Part shown: positions 1 to 6,658 of the stretch, piece after piece
Layout of the letters: the number at the start of each line of letters is the position of its first letter
Numbering within the stretch: position 1 is the stretch's first letter
NCBI GenBank assembly: GCA_001717015.1
Contig: MAGV01000027.1
Coordinates: forward strand, 1 to 7,752
DNA: 7,752 bases
DNA from: Candidatus Methanosuratincola petrocarbonis (ex Vanwonterghem et al. 2016)
Lineage (GTDB): Archaea; Thermoproteota; Methanomethylicia; Methanomethylicales; Methanomethylicaceae
Direction: 5' to 3'
Program-made: the position numbers and the translations under genes
The notes under the pieces: model-generated
The model's input: the letters and a program-made list of their open reading frames with translations, nothing else
Database searches by the model: none
What the model was told of the DNA's origin: nothing

Positions 1-398
1 CCAGATGCAGGGCCTCAACGCCCAAGTGCTGAAAGTCACGGCTGCTCTCGGGAAACTCCAGCGGAAGCTCCACGACCGGGTAACCGGAAAGATAACCCAG
101 GGGGAAGGCCCCCACCCCGGAGACGGTAAGCAAGGTTGTCCGGCAATTGCTGCGCAAGCGCTATATGTCCGACCTCATTCGTTATGAGATTGGAGGAACC
201 AGGGGCCGGGTTGAACTCTCTTACCAGGTGGATCAGGGCCGCCAGGAAAGCCCGGGTACGCCTGTACCAATGGTAAAGCAAAAAGCCGTTGTCTAAAAAA
301 CGCAGATTACTGGCGTAGAAGCCTTTTCCGAGTGATGAACTTGGGGGAAAGGACTTTGTACACCACATTTGCTGTCGAATAAGGTTATACGGCTTCAC
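1..398 (-). other. Unrecognised, possibly frameshifted partial reading frame after glcF
   Basis: I do not recognise a family here. One frame opens with a GTG at 398 that overlaps the GlcF stop as GTGA and runs to a stop at 38-36 (120 residues). Its middle looks protein-like (LRFLDNGFLLYHWYRR, then FLAALIHLVREFNP), but its last 25 residues look like an out-of-frame reading rich in Gly, Pro and Arg. In the next frame, positions 160-2 are open to the window edge, with a more natural stretch (VGAFPLGYLSGYPVVELPL, then EFPESSRDFQHLG). Removing one G from the G-rich run at about 109-118 would join the two frames into one. This suggests either a frameshifted gene, a sequencing indel, or two unrelated open stretches. 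No Shine-Dalgarno precedes the GTG. Translation of this region is uncertain. Confidence 0.3.
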
Positions 399-413
399 AG
401 GTTATAGGCTTCA
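382..413. repeat. Imperfect tandem repeat (16 and 15 bases) across the GlcF stop codon
   Basis: AGGTTATACGGCTTCA (382-397) is repeated as AGGTTATAGGCTTCA (399-413), differing only by one inserted C, with a single base between the copies. One copy encodes the last GlcF residues and the other contains the stop codon and the bases just after it. It looks like a local tandem duplication. No known mobile-element end is recognised. Confidence 0.6.
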
Positions 414-1663
414 TCAAGGAGTTGTGTAACATAAACCACGTTGGTATCCGTGCCAAAACGATTTAGGGCGTCCTCCAACTGCAGCCGGCACGCAGGGCAA
501 CTCGTAGCTACCACCTCCCCACCTGTCCTCTTTATATCCTCGACCTTGCGAGCAGAGATCCTCATTGAAAGCTGATAATGCGTCAGGCTTAATAAGCCGG
601 CCCCGCCGCAGCACCGGTCGGGGTTGGACATCTCAATAAATTCTACTCCTGGGATGGATTGCAGGATGGCACGCGGCTGTCGGCGGATGTTCAATATCCG
701 GTTTGCGTGGCAAGGGTCATGATAGGTCACTTTTCGCTGGAGGTAACCCTGTGGAGGTAAGTATCCGACCACGTCTACCAAGAATTCTGCTACGTCGAAC
801 GTCCGCTGAGCCAAAGCCCGGGCCTTCTCAGCATAGGAGGGTTCACCCTCAAGAAGTTCATGGAAGTGGTGCTTCCAGGCCACACCGCAAGTGGCGCAAC
901 TGGTGATTATCGCATCAACCCGCTGGTTCCAGAAGAGGTCAACGGACGAGCGAGCCATCTCCCGGGCGAGATCCAAATCCCCGTGAGCAAAACAAGGTAT
1001 CCCACAGCAATGTTGCTCCCGTGGTACCGATACCTCGACCCCATTTTTCGCTAGAACATTAATTACCGAATGCCCAATGTCTGTATAGATATAATTGTTA
1101 AGACAACCCGCAAAATATGCTACCTGGGCAACCGGCTTCTTAACCCTCATAGGGGGTGATGCCTCAACAAGAGGTCTTGCCGCCACTTCGGGGACGATCC
1201 TTCTGGGATCTAGGCCAATAGGCAAGCGGGGATAACCTGCTTTGCGAAAAGGGTGGCGCCGGAAAGCTGCACGTTGAACTATATATGCCCCTTTGAGTCC
1301 CAACTTAACAACACGTCGGTTCCGGAGTCCCCCGTAGAAGAGGAGCTTCTTCCCTATAGGAAGCCCACGTTCCCGAATCATCGCCGCTCGGGCAGAGATG
1401 ATAATTTGATCAAACCTGACACCGCTAGGGCAACTGGCAGTGCAAGCCCCGCAGGTCAGACACAGATCTAGCCTTCTTTCTAACCCATGGGTCGCCGGGA
1501 GTTCCCCACCGAGGTATGCTTCCACCAGCCGTATCTTCCCCCGCGCAACACCCGCTTCGCGGCGAAGTTCCTGGTAAATAGGGCACACCGCCTGACAGTT
1601 GCCGCACTTCATGCACCGCAGAACCTCTTGGCGGAGGCGCTGTGTGTCTTCGTACCAAATCAA
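395..1663 (-). CDS. glcF: GlcF-type Fe-S oxidoreductase subunit with two CCG domains
   Basis: A 422-residue Fe-S protein that pairs with the FAD subunit encoded just upstream. The N-terminal ferredoxin part has C17/C20/C23/C27 and C68/C71/C74/C78 with a following CPSG, giving two [4Fe-4S] clusters. The C-terminal two-thirds carries two cysteine-rich CCG domains: AYFAGCL (Cys187) with HCCGIPC (219-220) and SCATC (256, 259), then HDPCH (Cys318) with RCCGGAG (351-352) and SCPAC (389, 392). This is the full architecture of GlcF, also seen in GlpC and LutA relatives and in heterodisulfide reductase subunits. It should pass electrons from the flavin to a quinone or another carrier. No membrane helix is evident. 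The start is TTG, overlapping the upstream stop. The gene ends at TGA 397-395, directly beside a short imperfect direct repeat. Confidence 0.93.
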   Translation of the reverse strand: MIWYEDTQRLRQEVLRCMKCGNCQAVCPIYQELRREAGVARGKIRLVEAYLGGELPATHGLERRLDLCLTCGACTASCPSGVRFDQIIISARAAMIRERGLPIGKKLLFYGGLRNRRVVKLGLKGAYIVQRAAFRRHPFRKAGYPRLPIGLDPRRIVPEVAARPLVEASPPMRVKKPVAQVAYFAGCLNNYIYTDIGHSVINVLAKNGVEVSVPREQHCCGIPCFAHGDLDLAREMARSSVDLFWNQRVDAIITSCATCGVAWKHHFHELLEGEPSYAEKARALAQRTFDVAEFLVDVVGYLPPQGYLQRKVTYHDPCHANRILNIRRQPRAILQSIPGVEFIEMSNPDRCCGGAGLLSLTHYQLSMRISARKVEDIKRTGGEVVATSCPACRLQLEDALNRFGTDTNVVYVTQLLDEAYNL

Positions 1664-3054
1664 TCGCCCGCCCTCCTCACCACTTTCCCGGGGTTAAGGA
1701 TGTTCTGGGGATCAAAAGCCTTTTTGACCCGCTGCATGAGATCCAAGCCGGCTGGCCCAAACTCCCATTCCATGAATTCGGCTTTGGCTATCCCGATCCC
1801 ATGTTCACCGGAAAGCGTGCCCCCTAGGGAGAGTGCTGTTTGGAAGATTTCCTCAATAGCAGCTTTGACCCTGGTCATCTCCTCTGTATTGCTGGCATCC
1901 GTCAGAATAGTGGGGTGAAGGTTACCGTCGCCGGCGTGTCCGAAGGTACCGATGGTGAGGGAGTATTTCCTGGCTACTTCTTTAATTGCTGACAACATAT
2001 TAGGAATCTTTGAACGAGGAACAGTTGCATCTTCGAGGATAGTGGTAGGTTTCACCCGAGCTAGAGCCGGTAGGGCAACTCTCCGTGCCTCCCACAGACG
2101 ATCCCGCTCAACCTCATCTTTGGCAACCCGCACCTCCTGAGCTTGGTGGGTCTGGCAGATATCCCGGACTATTCCTGCTTCCCTCTCCACGACCTCAGGG
2201 TATCCGTCAACTTCGATGAACAGGACCGCCGCAGCCCCAACTGGAAGCCCTACCGGAGTGTAAGCTTCCACGCTCCGAATGGTTATGTCATCCATGATCT
2301 CGAGGGTCGCCGGAACCACTCTGTGGATTATAATGTCGGCTACCGTCTGGCCGGCCTTATCAACGGAATCAAAGACGGCCAACATACTCCTTCGGGCTTG
2401 CGGAGCCGGGACGAGACGGACGGTGATCTGGGTGAAGATGCCCAGCGTGCCTTCGGAGCCTACGAAAAGCCTGGTGAGGTCATAACCGGAGACATTTTTC
2501 ACCGTTTTCCCGCCTACACGGATTATCGATCCATCGGCCACGACAACTTCTAGACCCATCACGTAATCCCTGGTGACTCCGTATTTTAAGCCTCGCAATC
2601 CACCTGAACATTCCGCCACCGAACCACCCAAGGTACATGTAGCCACCGTCCCCGGGTCAGGCGGATACATTAACCCGAATTGGGCCACAGCTTTATTGAG
2701 TTTGTCAATAACTACCCCTGGTTCGGCCGTAGCGGTAAGGTTTTCTGCGTCGATATCCAGAATCTGGCTTAACTCGACCATGGAAAGGACGATTCCATCC
2801 GGGCTGGGAACCGTCCCCCCGGTTAAATTAGTTCCTGAACCTCGCGGGTAAACAGGTACTCCGTGACGGCTACAAACCCTCAATATCTCTGAGACCTGTT
2901 CCCTTGAACGGGGGATAGCCACTGCACCTGGTTTCCTAGGTGGAATCCCAGACGCAGCGTCAAAAGAATAGCAAATAAGATCCTCTGGGTCCAGGAGGAC
3001 ATTCTCTTCCCCTAGGCACGCTTTCAAATTCCGGATGAAAACAGGACTTAACAC
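1660..3054 (-). CDS. glcD: GlcD-type FAD-linked 2-hydroxyacid dehydrogenase (glycolate or D-lactate type)
   Basis: A 464-residue protein of the VAO/PCMH FAD family, close to the usual 460-500. It oxidises a 2-hydroxyacid such as glycolate or D-lactate to the 2-oxoacid. FAD-binding motifs are PRGSGTNLTGG (70-80), PPDPGT (131-136), TLGGSVAECSGG (141-152) and GYDLTRLFVGSEGTLGI (190-206). The C-terminal FAD_oxidase_C domain shows EDATVPRSK, GHAGDGNLHP (372-381), SGEHGIG (415-421) and FDPQNILNPGK (447-457), a set typical of GlcD and bacterial D-lactate dehydrogenases. I chose GTG 3054 over TTG 3087 because of the ribosome binding site 7 bases before it. It overlaps the GlcF gene by 4 bases (TTGA), implying a complex. 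There is no GlcE, so this is a two-subunit enzyme in this locus. Glycolate versus D-lactate cannot be decided from motifs; the AOR context leans toward glycolate or another aldehyde-derived hydroxyacid. Confidence 0.92.
   Translation of the reverse strand: MLSPVFIRNLKACLGEENVLLDPEDLICYSFDAASGIPPRKPGAVAIPRSREQVSEILRVCSRHGVPVYPRGSGTNLTGGTVPSPDGIVLSMVELSQILDIDAENLTATAEPGVVIDKLNKAVAQFGLMYPPDPGTVATCTLGGSVAECSGGLRGLKYGVTRDYVMGLEVVVADGSIIRVGGKTVKNVSGYDLTRLFVGSEGTLGIFTQITVRLVPAPQARRSMLAVFDSVDKAGQTVADIIIHRVVPATLEIMDDITIRSVEAYTPVGLPVGAAAVLFIEVDGYPEVVEREAGIVRDICQTHQAQEVRVAKDEVERDRLWEARRVALPALARVKPTTILEDATVPRSKIPNMLSAIKEVARKYSLTIGTFGHAGDGNLHPTILTDASNTEEMTRVKAAIEEIFQTALSLGGTLSGEHGIGIAKAEFMEWEFGPAGLDLMQRVKKAFDPQNILNPGKVVRRAGD
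1671..1677 (-). promoter_or_regulatory. Ribosome binding site AGGAGGG deciding the TTG start of the GlcF gene
   Basis: AGGAGGG on the minus strand, inside the last codons of the GlcD gene, lies 7 bases before TTG 1663. The TTG overlaps the GlcD stop as TTGA, so two independent signs support a TTG start. Confidence 0.75.
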
Positions 3055-3059
3055 GCAAG

Positions 3060-3067
3060 CCCCTCCC
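3060..3067 (-). promoter_or_regulatory. Ribosome binding site GGGAGGGG deciding the GTG start at 3054
   Basis: The GGAGG core (3066-3062, minus strand) is 7 bases before GTG 3054. The alternative in-frame TTG at 3087 would place this site inside the coding sequence and has no comparable site of its own. Confidence 0.7.
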
Positions 3068-3101
3068 AGAGCAACTGTCCTGCTCAAAATCTACCATAAT
3101 C

Positions 3102-3365
3102 CTAGCCACCGCCGAGAAAAGGCACGAAGACCAAGCAATCTCCGTCTTGTAGCCTCCCCCCGTCGGCCATGATGAGCAGATAATTCCTGCCGTTTACCAG
3201 GATGGTCCACTGTTTGCCCAACTGATCCCGTAGAGAAACACCTAGAGCTAGTTCAAGGTCACCAATGGCCTTATGGAGTTCCGAGCTAACTCGAAGGTAG
3301 ACCTCCTTGGTGCCTATCTCTTCCCCTATCTGTCCAAGGAACTGAACCTGCACTTCCGCACTCAT
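3102..3365 (-). CDS. MoaD/ThiS-family sulfur carrier, likely for the pterin cofactor of AOR
   Basis: An 87-residue protein of beta-grasp size. It opens with a strand VQVQFLGQIGEEIGTKEVYL, has LVNGRNY in the middle, a DGDCLVFVPF strand near the end, and terminates in Gly-Gly-Gly. A C-terminal Gly-Gly is the site where MoaD/ThiS proteins are adenylated by an E1-like enzyme and converted to a thiocarboxylate. MoaD donates this sulfur through MPT synthase to build the dithiolene of molybdopterin. Extra MoaD-like genes are common beside AOR genes, and the position here fits a dedicated role in tungstopterin supply. No MoeB/ThiF or MoaE partner is in the window, so those would come from elsewhere in the genome. 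ThiS or another sulfur-carrier function remains possible on sequence alone. Confidence 0.88.
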   Translation of the reverse strand: MSAEVQVQFLGQIGEEIGTKEVYLRVSSELHKAIGDLELALGVSLRDQLGKQWTILVNGRNYLLIMADGGRLQDGDCLVFVPFLGGG

Positions 3366-3369
3366 GTGT

Positions 3370-3382
3370 GGAGACCGTCTCC
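3370..3382 (-). promoter_or_regulatory. Palindrome GGAGAC-N-GTCTCC containing the ribosome binding site of the MoaD-like gene
   Basis: In the 40-base gap before the MoaD-like gene the only Shine-Dalgarno, AAAGGAG, lies 13 bases before ATG 3365, an unusually long distance. Its GGAG forms one arm of a 13-base near-perfect palindrome. In RNA it could fold as a 5-bp stem with a 3-base loop that either hides the site or shortens the effective spacing. The effect is inferred. Confidence 0.4.
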
Positions 3383-3405
3383 TTTCATAGCTATGAGACC
3401 TTGTT

Positions 3406-4311
3406 CTACGATAGGTCGTCCAACAGGAGATGGAGGAGTTTCTCTATTCTCGCCTTAACGCCCAGATAATAGTATTGATCAGCGTTGGAGAGGGGCTGTT
3501 TGAGTGGACCCATGAGGAATCCCCGCAATTCCATAGCCACTTTGAACCCCACCGGCAGCGGTAGGGCAAAGCAGGCCCGGATTAACTGGAGGACATCAAA
3601 CTGTAGCTTTTGTGCCCGCTGGTAGTTTCCGTTTTGCCAACTGCGATAGATGTCAACCATTACCTCCGGAACAATCCCCGCAGTGGCTACCATGCACCCC
3701 TTGCACCCCACCATCAGAGCGGGGAATAAAACCTCTTCCCTTCCAACCAGAACGTTCAGGTCACTGTCAATCAGGCGTACCTTGTCGAGAAAGTGCATTA
3801 GGTCAACCATGCTTCCGCTACTGTCTTTCATGGCTACGATATTTTCCCGCCGGCTGAGCCGCTTGACCACATCATAGCTGATGGGGGAACTGAACAATGG
3901 AATATTGTAGAGTATGATTGGTAAATCTACGCTATCGGCAATAACTTCGTAATGTTTTTCAATTATCTCTTGGGAAGCAGGAAAGTAGTATGGCGGCGAA
4001 ACCACTACCCCGGCGCAGCCGATGTCTTGCGCGTGCCTGGCCAGAATAACTGAATTCTCAGCGCAGCTGTTAGATACCCCGGGTGTGACAGGAACTCGAC
4101 CCCGCGCCTGGTCAACCACTATCTCCGCTAACTGCATGCGCTGGTCCTGGTTGAGGTGAATGAATTCTCCCACACTGCTGACCGGGAAAAGCCCATGGAC
4201 CCCCTTTTCAATCTGGAAGTCCACCATACGGCGTAACACTGGCTCGTTGATTCGACCCTGCTCATCAAAAGGGGTCAACATAGCCACATAGACCCCTTCT
4301 GGCCTGAACAT
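3406..4311 (-). CDS. DapA/NAL-superfamily class I aldolase or lyase (second of two)
   Basis: A 301-residue barrel enzyme of the same superfamily as the gene at 6667-7557, but clearly not a recent copy. It has the more canonical set of motifs: PVSSVGE at 43-49 (TTGE-type loop), PPYYF at 106-110, Tyr135 in ILYNIP and the Schiff-base Lys162 in MKDSSGS, the form usual in DapA, N-acetylneuraminate lyase and 2-keto-3-deoxygluconate aldolases. The Arg138 equivalent of DapA is replaced (YNIPLFSS), so aspartate-semialdehyde condensation is unlikely. The start at ATG 4311 is set by GAGGAGG 8 bases upstream. It lies between AOR and a MoaD-like gene, so it is firmly embedded in the AOR operon. A reasonable inference is cleavage of a 2-keto-3-deoxy acid into pyruvate plus an aldehyde for AOR, although a dehydratase role cannot be excluded. 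Confidence 0.92.
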   Translation of the reverse strand: MFRPEGVYVAMLTPFDEQGRINEPVLRRMVDFQIEKGVHGLFPVSSVGEFIHLNQDQRMQLAEIVVDQARGRVPVTPGVSNSCAENSVILARHAQDIGCAGVVVSPPYYFPASQEIIEKHYEVIADSVDLPIILYNIPLFSSPISYDVVKRLSRRENIVAMKDSSGSMVDLMHFLDKVRLIDSDLNVLVGREEVLFPALMVGCKGCMVATAGIVPEVMVDIYRSWQNGNYQRAQKLQFDVLQLIRACFALPLPVGFKVAMELRGFLMGPLKQPLSNADQYYYLGVKARIEKLLHLLLDDLS

Positions 4312-4319
4312 CTCCTTTT

Positions 4320-4326
4320 CCTCCTC
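4320..4326 (-). promoter_or_regulatory. Ribosome binding site GAGGAGG deciding the ATG start at 4311
   Basis: GAGGAGG on the minus strand ends 8 bases before ATG 4311. It shows that the in-frame extension to 4377, which would encode a low-complexity charged leader, is not the real start. Confidence 0.8.
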
Positions 4327-4338
4327 AAAAACGCGACC

Positions 4339-4355
4339 TTGACCCCTCAGGTCAA
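4339..4355. promoter_or_regulatory. 17-base perfect inverted repeat TTGACC-N5-GGTCAA between AOR and the second aldolase
   Basis: The arms TTGACC (4339-4344) and GGTCAA (4350-4355) flank a 5-base centre. It lies in the 69-base gap after the AOR stop and upstream of the aldolase ribosome binding site. It could be an operator half-site pair or a weak 6-bp RNA hairpin. It is not a convincing terminator because the only T-run (TTTTT) starts several bases after the stem. Confidence 0.35.
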
Positions 4356-4380
4356 CCCCCCTGCCATCTAAGGACACAGA

Positions 4381-6219
4381 TCAGGCAGGGTCACCCCTTA
4401 GTCCTAAACTGGCCAGTTTCTCAGGCGTTGGGCAGCCTTCTGCATCCCATTGGCGGACCAAATAGTATTCCCTCACCATAGTGTCCAGCGGTACAACTTG
4501 GCCTTTAGCTGGACCAGCGCTAAGGGCTTCGCTAAGCAACCTCGGAGGCAAGGTGTCGTCCTTATAAGTGAACCCCTCCCGCAAGTTGAACAGACGGGTA
4601 AGGTTGTAAATCCGCTCCCCGATAGTAACCAGCTTATCCCCGCTGGAAACCTCCGGGGAACCGGTAAGGGCGTAAGTGAGGCTTACTAACTGCCGCGGGG
4701 AAAGGGCAAAGGTTACAAATAGGCAAATTCCCAGGGAATCGATGGTGGCAATGAGATCCTGTTCATTCTTAACGAACTCGGCCTTGAACTCGGTCGACAG
4801 AGGATCCATGCGGTCCGTATAACGGAGTATTTCTGATGCCACAGGCCAGGAACGCAGGTGACACCCCCCTCTATCACTGGTGGCGTAGGCGAGGCCGATG
4901 CCAAAGCACCCCCTTGGATCATAGGCCGGCAGTTCTAACCCCTTAACGTGCATGCTGAAGGCCTCGGAGCCTCCACCCAGTTTGGCCGCCACCCGCTTCA
5001 CCCCTTCACCCAGCAAAGCGCCGATACCAGCACGTTGACCAATAAGGTGTACCAGGCGTATAATCGCTTCATCGTCCCCAAATCTCAGTGAAAAACCAAC
5101 CTCCGATTTGCTCAGGAGCCCTTTTTCAAAGCACTCCATGGCAAAACCGATGCAGTTCCCAACCGAGATGGCATCCAGCCCGTACTCATCACAAAGATAT
5201 TCCGCGTAAACGACCGCCCCGGGCTCCTGGTTGCCGCACTGGGCCCCAAAGGACCATGTATTCTCGTAATCAGGGCCCTCTGTATATTTCCCCCCATACC
5301 TTCCTTCCCGGACGCGGGAGATTTTTGAACAGCTAATGGGACAGGCAAAGCAGGCTTTATGCTTGGTGTAATAATCCCGAGCCCAGACCTCCTCGTTCAT
5401 CTTCCCAACGCCTACAAAAACTCCCTCCTGGAAGTTATGGACGGGATGAACACCGGCCACATTCATTAAAGAATAGATAACGTTGGTTCCGTACTTTGGC
5501 CTGCCGCCTCCAGTATCCGGGTGAATATTGAGCTCATTAATGGCCTCCTGAATGGCGGTGAGAAACCCCGCCTGATCGTATATGGCAATGTCCTTACTGC
5601 CCCTGACTGCGATGGCTTTAAGATTCTTGGACCCCATCACCGCTCCGGCGCCACCGCGGCCAAAAGCCCGCGCTTCAGAAATGATGCTGGCCAGACGTAC
5701 CTGCTGCTCCCCAGCTGGACCGATGCAGGCAATAATGAAGTCCTCACCGTGGGTATCGCGCAAAAGTCCGTGAGTGGCAAAAACCCCCTGCCCCCACAAA
5801 TGGACAGCGTCGTGGAATTCAACCTTCTCATCGTCAATAACAAGGCAAGTCGGTTCGGGGGCCTTTCCCTTTATCATTAAGGCATCATACCCAGCGGCTT
5901 TCAATTCAGGGCCGAAAAAACCCCCCGCATTGGTATCCAGCCAAGCCCCGGTAAGGGGGCTTTTCGTGCACACCACACACCGGCTGGCTGCAGGAGCTAA
6001 GGTCCCCGTCAGGGGCCCGTTGGCAAAGATCAACATGTTCTCGGGCCCTAGTGGATCACACCTGGCAGGGAGCTCATCATAAAGTAGCCGGGCTCCCAAC
6101 CCCTTTCCCCCCAGGTAAGAAGCTAATAAGTCCATGCCAAGAGGCACAACGCGGGCAGAACGGGCACTTAGATCCACCACCAGCATTTTCCCCATCCAGC
6201 CAAAGTGTTCACCATCCAT
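4381..6219 (-). CDS. aor: Tungsten-type aldehyde:ferredoxin oxidoreductase, large subunit
   Basis: A full-length AOR-family protein of 612 residues from ATG 6219; P. furiosus AOR has 605. The family oxidises aldehydes to carboxylic acids with a bis-pterin tungsten centre and one [4Fe-4S] cluster. Visible signatures are the N-terminal FGWMGKMLVVDLS, a pterin-binding RGGAGAVMGSKNLKAI at 188-203, cluster cysteines C290/C293/C297 (CFACPISC) with the fourth, C499, in DSLGIC, the pterin motifs DEYGLD (344-349) and DSLGIC (494-499), an acidic EGPDYE loop near 314-319, and a GGCHLR histidine at 454. All cofactor ligands appear intact. An in-frame GTG at 6228 is an alternative start giving 615 residues. 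I prefer ATG 6219 because GGGGGTGA lies 8 bases before it. The ferredoxin gene overlaps upstream, and a 69-base leader separates AOR from the second aldolase. Substrate class (AOR, glyceraldehyde or formaldehyde type, or WOR) is not readable from motifs, although context suggests a small hydroxyaldehyde. Confidence 0.95.
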   Translation of the reverse strand: MDGEHFGWMGKMLVVDLSARSARVVPLGMDLLASYLGGKGLGARLLYDELPARCDPLGPENMLIFANGPLTGTLAPAASRCVVCTKSPLTGAWLDTNAGGFFGPELKAAGYDALMIKGKAPEPTCLVIDDEKVEFHDAVHLWGQGVFATHGLLRDTHGEDFIIACIGPAGEQQVRLASIISEARAFGRGGAGAVMGSKNLKAIAVRGSKDIAIYDQAGFLTAIQEAINELNIHPDTGGGRPKYGTNVIYSLMNVAGVHPVHNFQEGVFVGVGKMNEEVWARDYYTKHKACFACPISCSKISRVREGRYGGKYTEGPDYENTWSFGAQCGNQEPGAVVYAEYLCDEYGLDAISVGNCIGFAMECFEKGLLSKSEVGFSLRFGDDEAIIRLVHLIGQRAGIGALLGEGVKRVAAKLGGGSEAFSMHVKGLELPAYDPRGCFGIGLAYATSDRGGCHLRSWPVASEILRYTDRMDPLSTEFKAEFVKNEQDLIATIDSLGICLFVTFALSPRQLVSLTYALTGSPEVSSGDKLVTIGERIYNLTRLFNLREGFTYKDDTLPPRLLSEALSAGPAKGQVVPLDTMVREYYLVRQWDAEGCPTPEKLASLGLRGDPA

Positions 6220-6613
6220 TGGTTTCACCCCCGCTTACCTGCAGTGCCCTGGGGGGGCACCAGCGGGTACACACGTAATTGCCCTCGCAGGTATCACAAA
6301 AGACCGGCTTACCGCTGGTCTGACCCACTAGCACCGCGCCAAAGGGACAGGCCCCGACGCAAAGCTGGCAGGCCGTGCACGCTTTTTCGTCTAAGGTAAT
6401 CCACCGCTCTTTGGCCAGGGCGCCCTCTGGACAGGCCTCTACACAAGCCGGCCGCCTGCATTGCTTGCAGACCAGAACCTTCATTTGATCTGGCCATCCG
6501 CTTCTAACTCGAATCCGGGCGCGTTTGGGGTTGATCCTACCGTAGTGTTCCAGAGAGCAGATGATCTCACATTGCCGGCAGCCGGTACACTTTTCGGGTA
6601 ACCACTTAAGCAC
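6209..6613 (-). CDS. Four-cluster [4Fe-4S] ferredoxin-like electron-transfer subunit of AOR (HycB/DmsB-like)
   Basis: A 134-residue protein with 16 cysteines in four groups: C9/C12/C15/C19, C49/C52/C57/C61, C79/C82/C85/C89 and C106/C109/C115/C119. This is the pattern of polyferredoxin subunits such as HycB/DmsB, and of the small AorA-type subunit that accompanies bacterial AORs. It has room for four [4Fe-4S] clusters. No signal peptide or membrane helix is visible, so it should be cytoplasmic. It starts at GTG and ends inside the first codons of AOR (11-base overlap with the chosen AOR start), so translation is probably coupled. The likely job is to carry electrons from the tungstopterin/Fe-S subunit to ferredoxin or another acceptor. 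No FAD subunit (AorC-like) follows it, unlike the three-subunit NAD-linked enzyme of Aromatoleum. The family is certain and the pairing with AOR is strongly supported by overlap. Confidence 0.93.
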   Translation of the reverse strand: MLKWLPEKCTGCRQCEIICSLEHYGRINPKRARIRVRSGWPDQMKVLVCKQCRRPACVEACPEGALAKERWITLDEKACTACQLCVGACPFGAVLVGQTSGKPVFCDTCEGNYVCTRWCPPRALQVSGGETNGW

Positions 6614-6616
6614 TGG

Positions 6617-6626
6617 CTCCCTCCCC
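6617..6626 (-). promoter_or_regulatory. Ribosome binding site GGGGAGGGAG for the ferredoxin GTG start
   Basis: The GGAGG core (6624-6620, minus strand) sits 6 bases before the GTG at 6613. This is an ideal distance and supports GTG over any later codon. Confidence 0.7.
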
Positions 6627-6658
6627 GCCTACAAGGGGGTGAGGTAGGCCACCTCCTT
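6627..6658 (-). promoter_or_regulatory. Leader of the ferredoxin gene with an orphan Shine-Dalgarno and two mutually exclusive hairpins
   Basis: The gap between the aldolase stop and the ferredoxin start holds AAGGAGGTG (6658-6650, minus strand), a near-perfect Shine-Dalgarno with no usable start codon after it. The first in-range TTG is followed at once by TAG. Two inverted repeats share bases here. GAGGT/ACCTC (6641-6645 and 6651-6655, 5-base loop) buries the orphan site, while GCCTAC/GTAGGC (6627-6632 and 6644-6649, 11-base loop) leaves it free. The arrangement is seen directly; a regulatory role is inferred. Confidence 0.4.

Noticed and set aside
1487..1918. Plus-strand open frame of 143 codons
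   Set aside because: It lies opposite the ends of the GlcF and GlcD genes, shows no recognisable domain, and the minus-strand proteins carry intact conserved motifs throughout.
2143..2553. Plus-strand open frame of 136 codons
   Set aside because: It is antisense to the FAD-binding and C-terminal domains of GlcD and has no family features.
3055..3087. TTG start for the GlcD gene 11 codons upstream
   Set aside because: It would bury the GGGAGGGG site inside the gene and has no good site of its own. GTG 3054 fits the family length and spacing.
4312..4377. N-terminal extension of the second aldolase by 22 residues
   Set aside because: The extension is a charged, low-complexity peptide covering the palindrome and the GAGGAGG site. 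The superfamily normally begins right at the FRPEGVYVAMLTPF region, and ATG 4311 has an ideal ribosome binding site.
4312..4380. Rho-independent terminator between AOR and the second aldolase
   Set aside because: The stem is only 6 bp, is not GC-rich, and the TTTTT run is separated from it by several bases. The downstream gene also clearly belongs to the same pathway.
5521..5880. Plus-strand open frame of 119 codons
   Set aside because: It is antisense to the conserved pterin-binding part of AOR and has no ribosome binding site or recognised motif.
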